From Kangiellaceae bacterium (lineage in GTDB: Bacteria; Pseudomonadota; Gammaproteobacteria; Enterobacterales; Kangiellaceae), in contig JAHRVB010000162.1 of assembly GCA_019090895.1 (NCBI GenBank), positions 1-48,425 of the forward strand: a DNA stretch of 48,425 nt, read 5' to 3'. The notes beneath the pieces are model-generated. The model was not told where the DNA came from and did not search any database. It worked only from the letters and a program-made list of their open reading frames with translations. How positions within the stretch are numbered: position 1 is the first letter of the stretch; every line of letters begins with the position of its first letter. Both the position numbers and the translations under genes were made by a program. This document shows positions 17,236 through 25,453 of this stretch, piece after piece.

Positions 17236-18680
17236 AAATTGAAAAAATAACACATGATATTAAGATAGAGCGAGATCCACTTAACTTTTTAGAACTGGAT
17301 CGGCAAATGCCAGACAAAAGAACTGCCTCAGCTCGAAAGATTGATTTCAAGGAAATTTACCAGCCCGACCAGGGGTTCCATTCGGCAAATCAAGCAGCTC
17401 GTTGTTTAGACTGTGGCAATCCATACTGTGAATGGAAATGTCCACTACACAACTATATTCCCAACTGGTTAGAATTCGTTGCGCGAGAAAAATATGACCA
17501 AGCCGCCGAACTGATGTACGAGACCAACCCGTTACCTGAGATTTGCGGCCGGGTGTGCCCACAAGATAGACTCTGCGAACAAGCCTGCACTATTAATACA
17601 GGGTTTGGCGCGGTAACTATTGGTGCAATAGAAAAGAACATTACTGACCGTTCCATAGAAAAGAAGTGGCGGCCTACTTTACCGCCTTTAGATTCAAGTC
17701 AGAAACCGGTTGCCATAATCGGTGCTGGACCTGCAGGTCTAGCTTGTGCGGATCAATTAGCTAGACACGGAATTAAAGCCATTGTTTATGACAAATACCC
17801 TGAAATAGGTGGCTTATTAACATTCGGAATACCTGGTTTTAAACTAGAAAAAGAAGTCATCAGAAAACGCAGAAAATTTCTTGAAGACATCGGCGTTGAA
17901 TTCCGTTTAAAAACCAATGTAGGCGTCGATATTGCCTTCGAAGAAATTCAGCAACAAGCCAGTGCCGTATTCTTAGCGATGGGAACTTACACTAGCGTTC
18001 AAGGCGAAATCCCTGGTAGTAATTCGAAGAATGTCATTCAGGCGTTGGACTATCTCGTCGGCAACGTCAATCAATTAGAAGAATTTAACTTGAATGGCTT
18101 TCCGTACCAAGATTTAAACAACAAAAAGGTAGTAGTGATCGGTGGCGGAGACACTGCTATGGATTGCGTTAGAACGGCGATACGCCAAGGCGCATCTGAA
18201 GTTAGTTGCGTCTACAGAAGAGACCAAGAATCGATGCCAGGTTCTCCAAGAGAAGTTCAAAACGCTAAGGAAGAAGGCGTTAAATTCAAATTCAATCATT
18301 CGCCGGTTGAGATTCAGACAAATAGTAACGGTCCTCAACTCGCTGGGTTAAGGGTTGCACGAACAGAAACAACTTCAACCGGCAAATTAGAAATAATACC
18401 TAATAGCGAAGAACTCATTGAATGTGATGCGGTGATAATTGCTTTTGGATTCAAACCCAGTCCTGCCGATTGGTTTTCAAAATTCAACATTGAAACCGAT
18501 AATAAAGGTCTGATTAAAACAATTGATAGCAAACCAAGTGAATCCGGCGGTTCCTTGCGAACTAGCGCAAATGGCATATATGCGGGTGGCGATATGGTGA
18601 GAGGTGCAGATCTTGTTGTAACGGCCGTCGCTGAGGGCATAAAAGCCGCCCAAGAGATAATTCTAGAGCAGTCACAATAA
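17232..18680 (+). CDS. gltD: GltD, glutamate synthase small subunit
   Basis: The 482-aa FAD- and iron-sulfur-containing subunit takes electrons from NADPH and passes them to GltB. N-terminal cysteine clusters that bind two 4Fe-4S centres are intact: CLDCGNPYCEWKCP (about 57-70) and CGRVCPQDRLCEQAC (about 104-118). The FAD-binding GAGPAGLACADQLARHG and the NADPH-binding VVVIGGGDTAMDCVRTA follow, as does the second dinucleotide motif near the C-terminus (GIYAGGDMVRGADLVVTAVAEG). The start overlaps the gltB stop as ATGA, showing co-translation. A hairpin follows the stop codon. Confidence 0.97.
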   Translation: MKIEKITHDIKIERDPLNFLELDRQMPDKRTASARKIDFKEIYQPDQGFHSANQAARCLDCGNPYCEWKCPLHNYIPNWLEFVAREKYDQAAELMYETNPLPEICGRVCPQDRLCEQACTINTGFGAVTIGAIEKNITDRSIEKKWRPTLPPLDSSQKPVAIIGAGPAGLACADQLARHGIKAIVYDKYPEIGGLLTFGIPGFKLEKEVIRKRRKFLEDIGVEFRLKTNVGVDIAFEEIQQQASAVFLAMGTYTSVQGEIPGSNSKNVIQALDYLVGNVNQLEEFNLNGFPYQDLNNKKVVVIGGGDTAMDCVRTAIRQGASEVSCVYRRDQESMPGSPREVQNAKEEGVKFKFNHSPVEIQTNSNGPQLAGLRVARTETTSTGKLEIIPNSEELIECDAVIIAFGFKPSPADWFSKFNIETDNKGLIKTIDSKPSESGGSLRTSANGIYAGGDMVRGADLVVTAVAEGIKAAQEIILEQSQ

Positions 18681-18690
18681 CGACGAATTG

Positions 18691-18723
18691 AGAACCTAAT
18701 GGAAGCTATCGCTATTAGGTTCT
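18691..18723 (+). terminator. Hairpin, probable terminator of gltBD
   Basis: AGAACCTAAT (18691-18700) pairs perfectly with ATTAGGTTCT (18714-18723); inside, AGC-TATC-GCT can pair further. Only a mixed T-rich tract follows, so termination may be weak or Rho-assisted. It starts 10 nt after the gltD stop. Confidence 0.65.
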
Positions 18724-18822
18724 TAAGCATTTAAGTTTGCTCCAACTAAAAAATGAGCATACGCCTAGTGACCATGGTATATAAATTACATACCAACGGT
18801 ATGATTCCTCTAAAGGACCCAG

Positions 18823-18850
18823 TTTACTCAAGCCAATTATATTCTATAAA
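18823..18850 (+). promoter_or_regulatory. Candidate promoter of the response-regulator gene
   Basis: TTTACT (18823-18828), a 16-bp spacer and TATAAA (18845-18850) lie about 92 nt before the ATG at 18943. The rest of the 18724-18942 gap holds nothing convincing. Confidence 0.35.
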
Positions 18851-18942
18851 CCTCAAATGTCTGCAAAATCATTCGCCCTCTGCTAGAGTTCTTAAAGCTA
18901 AGGAAACATTACAAAAAAAATTAACGACTCAGGAGAGACGAT

Positions 18943-19893
18943 ATGAGGGTTTTATTGGTAGAAGACGACCCCGTTCTGCGAAAGGAAATTAGCCAATATA
19001 TTATTAATGCTGGTCATAAGGTGACAATCGCTGAAGACGGTGAAACTGCAGTGCAAATGGTCGAGCTAAATGGTACTGACCTCATTATTTGTGACATTGG
19101 GATGCCGGGTTTAAATGGATACGAAACCGTTTCGATCATCAGGGAAGAGTTAGCTGAACATTGGATTCCGATCATCTTTTTAACCAAGCGAAATAAATTA
19201 GAGGATTATTTAAAGGGATTTGAAGTAGGTGCTGACGACTATCTAATAAAACCAGTTCACGAAAAAGTTCTGACCGCTAAGATGAATGTCATGGAACGAT
19301 TTATCATTATGCAACAACAATTAAGCGAAGCCCTCGACTCGCCTGAAGAATCACAAATGTATGATGAGCAAACTCTCGTATACAATAAAACATATTTTGA
19401 AAATCTTGCCAGTTTACAATGGTCAATCTTGTCTCGTCAAAATCATTCGGCTAGTATTTTAATTATCACCATTGATGGACTTAACCTTTATGAAGAGAAA
19501 TATGGATCGGACATTACCAGTAAAACGATACAGCAAGTCGCTAGAGCACTCTCCTCAGTGACACACCGCCCAGGTGATTTTGTCGGCAGGCTTCCGGATA
19601 ATAGATTCGTCATTATGCTACCTGAATCTTCAAAGATGGGTGCAGAAAAAGTCTCTATAAGAATTCAGCAGTCTGTTGAAGCGCTTCAAATTGAAAATAA
19701 AACGTCTAGAGTGCTTGGAGTAATCAGCGCATCAATCGGTGGTGTCTGTTCACTGGATCTAAAGAAATATACTCTTGAACAAACCTGCGATGCTGCTTTG
19801 ATAAACCTGCAAACCCTCATTTCAGATACCGCCAATGCCTATCTTGTGACAGAACAAACCAGCAATAGACTTAATAATCTAAAACTGATCTAG
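18943..19893 (+). CDS. Response regulator: REC domain plus degenerate GGDEF domain
   Basis: 316 aa. The receiver domain is complete: acidic pocket VEDDP (D8, D9), phospho-acceptor D51 in IICDIGMP, T81, and K103 in YLIKPV. The output half has the shape of a diguanylate cyclase domain, with IITIDGLNLYEEKYG matching the usual xxDIDxFKxxND strand. At the catalytic loop, however, RYGGDEF is replaced by RLPDNRF (216-222), so both glycines and the metal-binding Asp-Glu are gone and no cyclase activity is expected. It more likely acts as a phosphorylation-dependent partner-binding or GTP/c-di-GMP-sensing protein. AGGAG gives a strong start. No sensor kinase is adjacent. Confidence 0.88.
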   Translation: MRVLLVEDDPVLRKEISQYIINAGHKVTIAEDGETAVQMVELNGTDLIICDIGMPGLNGYETVSIIREELAEHWIPIIFLTKRNKLEDYLKGFEVGADDYLIKPVHEKVLTAKMNVMERFIIMQQQLSEALDSPEESQMYDEQTLVYNKTYFENLASLQWSILSRQNHSASILIITIDGLNLYEEKYGSDITSKTIQQVARALSSVTHRPGDFVGRLPDNRFVIMLPESSKMGAEKVSIRIQQSVEALQIENKTSRVLGVISASIGGVCSLDLKKYTLEQTCDAALINLQTLISDTANAYLVTEQTSNRLNNLKLI

Positions 19894-19972
19894 AATGAAT
19901 TTATTGTAAAGTACGAATCGACGGCCCTGCAGACCTAACATTCTAGATTTATTTTCTAAAACTTTATAAGCG

Positions 19973-21043
19973 CTAATCAGGTAATTCGATGGATTTAGTC
20001 TCGCTAAATGCTTCGATAACCGCAACCACTAATGTAGCCAGAGGAATCGCAAAAAACACCCCCCAAAAGCCCCATACCCCACCGAAAAATAGTACCGCAG
20101 CTATGATTGCGACAGGGTGTAAATTATTTGTTTCAGAAAACAACAACGGCACTAAAACATTACCGTCCAGCGCTTGAATTACAAAATAAGTAACCATAAG
20201 ATATAAAAAGGTATCACCTACGCCAAATTGAATAATACCGACCAGCGCTACAGGAATTGTCACTAGGGTCGCTCCGATATAAGGCACTAACACCGATAGC
20301 CCTACTAAGACCCCTAATAAAACGGCATAATTAAGACCGAAAAAGACAAAGCTTATATAACTAGCGACACCAATTATAAATATTTCTACGACCTTTCCAC
20401 GAACATAATTTCCGATCTGAATATCAACTTCATTCCATACCCTCATCGACAACTCTCGTTCACTAGGTACCCATCGGCCCAACCACTGCAATATAGGCGT
20501 TTTGTCTTTAAGGAAAAAGAAGACTAAAAGAGGGACCAAAATCATGTAAATTAAGATGGTTACAATATTCTTAAACGAAGCCAGTGAAATACTTACAAGT
20601 AGATCGCCAACGTTCGCTAAACCGGAACCTAATTGATTGATCACCAACTCTAATTGCTCTTTTGTTACTAATTCTGGATATTTCTCTGGCAGTTCTAACA
20701 ATTTAGATTGAATACTTGCAGCCATGTTTGGTAAGTCGATAAACAATAATTCAACCTGGTGTCCAAGTAATGGGATTATTCCGATAATAATAGCCAAACT
20801 CACTGTGCAAAAACTTATAAACACGGTAACGACCGATACCAACCTTGGGATACTCTTTTTAACCAGTGCACTCACCGCCCATTCAAGCAAATACGCAATG
20901 ACTGCAGCGACTAGAAAGGGCATCAAGATTTCACCCATAAAATAAATCGCTAGAAATCCAGCAATCAACAAAAGTGCTAGAATAATTGATTGTGGGTTAG
21001 AAAAATTGCGTTTAAACCAGCGAGCAAACAGCTTATTCATCAT
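19973..21043 (-). CDS. perM: PerM/AI-2E-family membrane transporter
   Basis: A 356-aa polytopic inner-membrane protein of the PerM/YdiK/TqsA (AI-2E exporter) superfamily. About eight TM segments are visible, beginning SIILALLLIAGFLAIYFMGEILMP, with the typical central block VPLLVFFFLKDK and the conserved tail stretch HPVAIIAAVLFFGGVWGFWGVFFAIPLATLV. Members are proposed transporters of autoinducer-2, sodium or unknown small molecules; substrate cannot be read here. It begins 11 nt after the tusA-like gene and is surely co-transcribed. In Pseudomonas a similar permease lies beside a TusA protein and bepA, matching this neighbourhood. Confidence 0.88.
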   Translation of the reverse strand: MMNKLFARWFKRNFSNPQSIILALLLIAGFLAIYFMGEILMPFLVAAVIAYLLEWAVSALVKKSIPRLVSVVTVFISFCTVSLAIIIGIIPLLGHQVELLFIDLPNMAASIQSKLLELPEKYPELVTKEQLELVINQLGSGLANVGDLLVSISLASFKNIVTILIYMILVPLLVFFFLKDKTPILQWLGRWVPSERELSMRVWNEVDIQIGNYVRGKVVEIFIIGVASYISFVFFGLNYAVLLGVLVGLSVLVPYIGATLVTIPVALVGIIQFGVGDTFLYLMVTYFVIQALDGNVLVPLLFSETNNLHPVAIIAAVLFFGGVWGFWGVFFAIPLATLVVAVIEAFSETKSIELPD

Positions 21044-21054
21044 ATAATTAGTTC

Positions 21055-21306
21055 CTAGTTTTTATTAGCCGTTTGAATATCCGACGGTCCCTTAACGACA
21101 CAAAAGTGTATTTCGTTATCTATTTCTTGATAGCTCAAGGTATTTCGACTTATTTTTATAAACGCAGAGATATCTCTTATAGAGGCCCTATCCGTCGCAA
21201 TTAGGTGGACGATATCGCCCTTCTCTATGCTATTAAGGGCTTGTTTTAATTTTAAAAGCGGCATTGGGCAACGCAGATTTCGTACATTTAAATTTAAATT
21301 TTTCAT
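21055..21306 (-). CDS. TusA-family sulfur-carrier protein
   Basis: An 83-aa SirA/TusA-type protein. The sulfur-accepting motif CPxP is present as C13-P14-M15-P16 within LRCPMPLLKLKQAL. Such proteins carry persulfide sulfur from a cysteine desulfurase to tRNA thiolation, molybdenum cofactor or other acceptors. A second cysteine (HFCVV) is in the last strand. The genome position beside bepA and a PerM permease matches the Pseudomonas PA1006-like form, linked there to molybdenum-cofactor homeostasis, rather than canonical tusA. The Shine-Dalgarno is weak and distant. Confidence 0.85.
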   Translation of the reverse strand: MKNLNLNVRNLRCPMPLLKLKQALNSIEKGDIVHLIATDRASIRDISAFIKISRNTLSYQEIDNEIHFCVVKGPSDIQTANKN

Positions 21307-21621
21307 TTTTTCAAAGGAACCTTGTGACCATCAATCAAAAGCGCTCGATTTCTTATCTTCAAGTACCAAGACTTTAACTGATTTAGTCGAAACAAACTTG
21401 AATTTTCCTAAAACGGAACAGTCACTTACCCGTTATTGTTGAATTGTGTAGTCTAAAGCATTTTATAGCAAACCAAGCATTAAAATTTGTGATAGATTAT
21501 GAACTAAGAGCTTCTAATACAATCTAATGTTGAATCTGGCAAGAATGATAGTAATCTATTGTAAATAGTAACTTCGTTCAATAATTAACAATACATCAAT
21601 TCATGGGTAATCCGTCCGATA
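21307..21621. other. Divergent control region between tusA-like gene and bepA (315 bp)
   Basis: No gene is credible here. It holds an extended -10 on the minus strand (TGCTATAAA, 21470-21462) that could drive tusA-perM with a leader of about 150 nt, the sigma-E-like promoter of bepA on the plus strand, and a small hairpin CTATT-GTA-AATAG (21556-21568) in the bepA leader. Confidence 0.5.
21501..21527 (+). promoter_or_regulatory. Sigma-E-like promoter of bepA
   Basis: GAACTA (21501-21506), a 16-nt spacer and TCTAA (21523-21527) match the envelope-stress consensus GGAACTT, 15-16 nt, GTCTAA or TCTGA. E. coli bepA (yfgC) belongs to the sigma-E regulon. The start would be near 21533, leaving a leader of about 89 nt. 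Confidence 0.55.
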
Positions 21622-23067
21622 ATGAAATACATCAAAATTCTGGTAGCTCTGTTTTTTTCATCCTGTGTTTGTATTTCATCAGCGGCAAACAATGAACTTC
21701 CTGATATAGGAAGTAGTGCATCTCAAGTGTTCAGCTTAGCTCAAGAACAATCAGTTGGAGATTCTTACATGAGGCAGCTTAGAGCTTTTGCGCCTCTAAT
21801 GCATGATGCAGAAGTTAACGATTATATTCAGCACCTGGGTTTTAGGTTGGTTGAAAATAACCCTCGAGCTGCTGATCGGAAATTTTCGTTCTTTGTTATC
21901 GACCAGAACAGCATCAATGCGTTTGCATTACCCGGCGGATATATTGGCGTTCATACAGGTTTAATCAATAAAACTGATAACGAAAGCGAACTTGCTTCCG
22001 TTATTGGCCATGAAATAGCGCATGTTACTCAACGACATTTAGCTCGTAGAATCGAGTTGCAAAGCCAATTGTCCTTACCATCATTGGCCGCGTTTGTTGC
22101 TGCAATCCTTATCGCAACTCAATCTAACAATAGCGATGCTGGTATGGCGGCAATGGCAGGCGCTCAGGGCCTGACACAACAAGCAATCATTAACCACACC
22201 AGAGCAAATGAATCGGAAGCCGATAGAATTGGTATACATTCGATGCATCGTGCCGGGTTTGACCCAAAGGCCGCGATTACATTCTTTGAAAAAATGCAAG
22301 AAAACTCACTTTACCGCTCTAATAACTTCGAATTTTTACAGACTCATCCGCTTTCCAGAAATCGAATCACGGACGCACGATTGAGGGCATCAGAACTTCC
22401 ATTAAGACCTGTTATTGAAAAACCAACCTATCAATTAATTAAAGAAAAAATTAAAGCGCTAACAGCAAAAATTACGCCTACTATGATGGATTCAGCTAAT
22501 AAGAGATTTCTAAAAAACGAATTCGATACTGACGAATTGATTTATGGATATTCAATACTCTTAATGAGAAATAAGGAATTCAAAAAGTCTGAAGATTTGC
22601 TGCTCGCTCTTAGAAAAAAACATCCTAACCAAACTTCATTTGCAATAGCACTTGCAGAGCTCGATATCGAAAATAGAACGCCTTCACGCTCTCTGTTAAT
22701 CATCCGTCAGTTATTGGAAAAAATTCCTGGTAACCTCGCTTTGGTAGAATCAAATGCAAAATTGCTATTAGCAGCAGACAATGCAGCGGAAGCTCGGGAA
22801 CTTCTATTAGAAAACATCCATATGACCAGCTTCGCGCCCCATCTCTTCAAACTACTGTCAAGAGCACAAGAAGAATCAGGACACAAGGCTGAAGTTTACG
22901 AAAGCGAAGCGAACTACCTTCTTTCTGTTGGAGACTTATCTGGCGCTAGGAACCAGTATTATCAAGCTCTAAACGCTCATACTGAAGATCCTTATGCTCG
23001 CGAACGAATTAACTCGCAGCTCCGTAGAATAAAAGAGTTTCTCTATAAGAGAAGCCTCCGGCACTAA
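21622..23067 (+). CDS. bepA: BepA-like periplasmic M48 metalloprotease with TPR tail
   Basis: E. coli BepA is a periplasmic chaperone-protease that assists LptD assembly or degrades stalled outer-membrane proteins. This 481-aa protein has a signal peptide (about 1-21), the zinc site HEIAH (H130, E131, H134), third ligand E197 in NESEAD, and H242 in THPLSRNRI, equivalent to the switch histidine H246 of E. coli BepA. Residues about 290-480 form helical TPR-like repeats. The size (E. coli 487 aa) and the tusA-like neighbour agree. There is no good Shine-Dalgarno. Confidence 0.92.
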   Translation: MKYIKILVALFFSSCVCISSAANNELPDIGSSASQVFSLAQEQSVGDSYMRQLRAFAPLMHDAEVNDYIQHLGFRLVENNPRAADRKFSFFVIDQNSINAFALPGGYIGVHTGLINKTDNESELASVIGHEIAHVTQRHLARRIELQSQLSLPSLAAFVAAILIATQSNNSDAGMAAMAGAQGLTQQAIINHTRANESEADRIGIHSMHRAGFDPKAAITFFEKMQENSLYRSNNFEFLQTHPLSRNRITDARLRASELPLRPVIEKPTYQLIKEKIKALTAKITPTMMDSANKRFLKNEFDTDELIYGYSILLMRNKEFKKSEDLLLALRKKHPNQTSFAIALAELDIENRTPSRSLLIIRQLLEKIPGNLALVESNAKLLLAADNAAEARELLLENIHMTSFAPHLFKLLSRAQEESGHKAEVYESEANYLLSVGDLSGARNQYYQALNAHTEDPYARERINSQLRRIKEFLYKRSLRH

Positions 23068-23297
23068 TATCTATTCGACATATAACAAGGCTTTTATATA
23101 ATTTAAATACATATCCTAAAGTGGCCTTTACTGAGGTCGATAGCCTCACATATAACGGGAATCTTTAGCGGCAATATAATATTGTTTGTCCTTGAACCAC
23201 GTTATCTAATTAAGTTAGGTTAGTTAACTTGTTGAACGGGTTGTTCTACTCACCTATGGCGCGAATTTATCGCATAACACCAAAGAGGAGAACATCA

Positions 23298-24311
23298 ATG
23301 CAAGTCAATCCATTTAACTACAGAGGTTTTCCTGAAAGAGATGATTTTCAATCAAGGGAACTCGTTCATCCCGGTACCAGCTCTCCAAGAGAGACAATCG
23401 ATAAAAGTGCAGACGTTAGTGACTTACACGTCGCGGATCCTAAAGATTTCGCCAACGCGATAAAACATGCTATTAAAAACTCGCTACTTCACAAATTATT
23501 CAGCGCTATCGATAGAACGGATCAAGGTTTATTTGATGGTTACAACGACAATATGTCGAAAGTCGGGGCGAGTGATTCATCTGATAACTCGGTTGATGGA
23601 AGCTCTGTAACTTATTCATACACGAGTAGTTTTAGTGAGTCATTCGAGCTTCATTTTTCTAATAATGAAAACTCATTTTCATTAGACCTGAACTATTCCA
23701 GTTCGGAATCCCAGACAATTAGTTTCAAGCAAAATAGTGACGAATCCAGTTTTTCACTCGAAATTACAAGCAAGCGTTCTTTCTCATTTGAGTTAAGTTT
23801 AGAAGTAACTGCAGTGGAACAATCAGATCCGCTGATTATTGATTTGGACTTCTCTGGTTTCAAATTCGAATCGATTATCTCAGATATTCAATTTGATTTA
23901 GATGGCGATGGGGAGTTAGAGTTTATATCGAATCTTTCTGGCGAAGATGCTTTCCTAGCGATCGACAAGAACAACAATGGTGTAATTGACAACGGTACCG
24001 AACTCTTTGGCGATCAAGAAGGTGCAAAAGATGGTTTTGCGGCGTTAAAATTACTCGACAGCAACTCTGACCATCAGATAAACGCAGAAGATCAATTATT
24101 TCATCAAATTTTATTATTAAAATTTAATGAGTATGGAATGCAAAATACACGTACATTAAGCGAACAAGGTATAACGACCCTTAGTCTTAACCCTACTAAC
24201 AATCACCAAGAATATGAGAACGATAACCTTCTTGTTTCGCAGTCAACGTTTAAAACGGATAAAGGACAAATTGGAATAATGGGTGATTTCTTGTTGGGAA
24301 TGAGACGATAA
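23298..24311 (+). CDS. EF-hand-like calcium-binding protein with Ser/Phe-alternating segment, function unknown
   Basis: From the ATG at 23298, preceded by AGAGGAG, the protein has 337 aa; a longer in-frame reading from TTG 23229 lacks a ribosome site. The middle (about 100-180) alternates Ser, Phe, Glu and Leu in beta-strand style (for example SFSESFELHFSNNENSFSLD). Then comes DPLIIDLDFSG, a motif that precedes D-rich loops in large RTX-type proteins, and three calcium-loop-like segments: FDLDGDGELEF, DKNNNGVIDNGTELF and DSNSDHQINAED. No signal peptide or TM helix is visible, so export, if any, would be by a C-terminal or unknown signal. The gap upstream (23068-23297) shows only a small hairpin, TGAGG/CCTCA. 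Confidence 0.75.
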   Translation: MQVNPFNYRGFPERDDFQSRELVHPGTSSPRETIDKSADVSDLHVADPKDFANAIKHAIKNSLLHKLFSAIDRTDQGLFDGYNDNMSKVGASDSSDNSVDGSSVTYSYTSSFSESFELHFSNNENSFSLDLNYSSSESQTISFKQNSDESSFSLEITSKRSFSFELSLEVTAVEQSDPLIIDLDFSGFKFESIISDIQFDLDGDGELEFISNLSGEDAFLAIDKNNNGVIDNGTELFGDQEGAKDGFAALKLLDSNSDHQINAEDQLFHQILLLKFNEYGMQNTRTLSEQGITTLSLNPTNNHQEYENDNLLVSQSTFKTDKGQIGIMGDFLLGMRR

Positions 24312-24371
24312 GAACAGATATAGTTAACGATCTTTTCGATTATATTAAATCCAAATATAGCAAAATCATCG

Positions 24372-24401
24372 ATGTCTAAACCTATGAACCGGTTTAGACA
24401 T
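24372..24401. terminator. Convergent hairpin overlapping the end of the 95-aa gene
   Basis: ATGTCTAAACC (24372-24382) and GGTTTAGACAT (24391-24401) form a perfect 11-bp stem with loop TATGAACC. It lies between two convergent genes and covers the stop codon of the minus-strand one. Flanks are AT-rich but without a clean U-run. Confidence 0.55.
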
Positions 24402-24681
24402 AAATATCAACACCTACTAACGACTCTAACTCCTGTCTATTACGCAGCGATTCAACATCCTGGTACTGACCCAAAGGAGAAGACAGCCGCTTAGATTTAG
24501 ACGATTCTTGTTGGCTATTAGTAGCGATCCGCTCTATTTGGCGAGGCTTTAGTGGAATACTTGGCGATGAACCTTCTAAAGGTCCTGACTTTTGAACCAG
24601 AGAACTTGCAACAGGAGTGTGCGACTGATTACGACTAGTGCCAATCGGTATTAAAGCTTGTGGTGTTGATACAATATTCAA
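24394..24681 (-). CDS. Small disordered protein, function unknown
   Basis: A 95-aa protein rich in Ser, Pro, Gln and Lys, with no signal peptide and no hydrophobic core, ending in RNRQELESLVGVDIYV. The folded-looking tail is the best candidate for a binding motif. The start is TTG; AGGAAGG four nt upstream on the minus strand strongly supports it. It lies 49 nt after tsaB on the same strand, probably in the same transcript. I do not recognise a family. Confidence 0.6.
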   Translation of the reverse strand: MNIVSTPQALIPIGTSRNQSHTPVASSLVQKSGPLEGSSPSIPLKPRQIERIATNSQQESSKSKRLSSPLGQYQDVESLRNRQELESLVGVDIYV

Positions 24682-24730
24682 CGAGCCTTCCTACGCCATT
24701 CAGTCATTATTGCAAGAGTCAGAGTATAGT

Positions 24731-25453
24731 TTATTTTTGCTCTGACTTCTTCTTCGCGACGTTATTTCTTAGATAACTGGGTCTCAATTCCGACGCAGAA
24801 CAGAGTTTATTCAATCGGAAGTCCCTTAGGGCCAACTGAACCACAAATTCTGCCTTTGGATACAAAATTTCACACTGATATTCTTTTAAGGGTCGCATGC
24901 TCGAATGGAAGTCATAAACACTCCAACCTGTTCCCGCGATTGTACAAATTTCATTATTAATCTGATTAGGTAAAAATGGTTTAGTGATTTTGTCTGAAAG
25001 ACTGAGTTTTAACGGGCTCACCACAATTTGGTCAGTGCTAGCGAATGCTAAATCCCCTTCGTCACGAATAAAAGAGCCAAAATACACTTCACTCATTCTG
25101 GCATCGATTGAAACCAAACAACATAGTGACTTATTTATTGAAAATGATTCCGTTGCCATCGCCGCTAGCGAGGAGACAGCAATGCAGGGAATTCCTACCC
25201 CATAAGCGAGTCCCTGAGCAACCGAGATAGCAATACGTAGTCCGGTGAAGGCTCCCGGCCCGACGCAACAACCTATAGCGTCCAAATCTGATAGTATAAC
25301 TTTCGCTTCTTTGAGTACCGCATCAACCATTGGGAGTAGCAATTCAGCGTGCCTGCGGGGTGCTAATTCAAAGCGAGAATACACCTGCTCACCAATAAGC
25401 AAAGCGACAGAACAAGCTTCAGTCGATGAATCAATCGCCAAAATTCTATTCAT
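24731..25453 (-). CDS. tsaB: TsaB, tRNA threonylcarbamoyladenosine biosynthesis protein
   Basis: TsaB scaffolds TsaD and TsaE for making t6A37 in ANN-decoding tRNAs. The 240-aa sequence has the ASKHA-fold start ILAIDSSTEACSVAL, RRHAELLLPMVDAVL, and GCCVGPGAFTGLRIAISVAQGLA, the family hallmark. It overlaps yoaA by 8 nt (ATGAATAG), the same geometry as lolC/lolD. yoaA-tsaB adjacency is conserved in enterics and other gammaproteobacteria. Confidence 0.95.
   Translation of the reverse strand: MNRILAIDSSTEACSVALLIGEQVYSRFELAPRRHAELLLPMVDAVLKEAKVILSDLDAIGCCVGPGAFTGLRIAISVAQGLAYGVGIPCIAVSSLAAMATESFSINKSLCCLVSIDARMSEVYFGSFIRDEGDLAFASTDQIVVSPLKLSLSDKITKPFLPNQINNEICTIAGTGWSVYDFHSSMRPLKEYQCEILYPKAEFVVQLALRDFRLNKLCSASELRPSYLRNNVAKKKSEQK

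Noticed and set aside
18753..18992. 79-aa ORF upstream of the response regulator
   Set aside because: It overlaps the promoter, ribosome site and start of the regulator gene, and has no recognisable domain.
21227..21442. 71-aa ORF across the tusA-bepA divergent region
   Set aside because: It is antisense to the start of the tusA-like gene and shows no ribosome site or domain.
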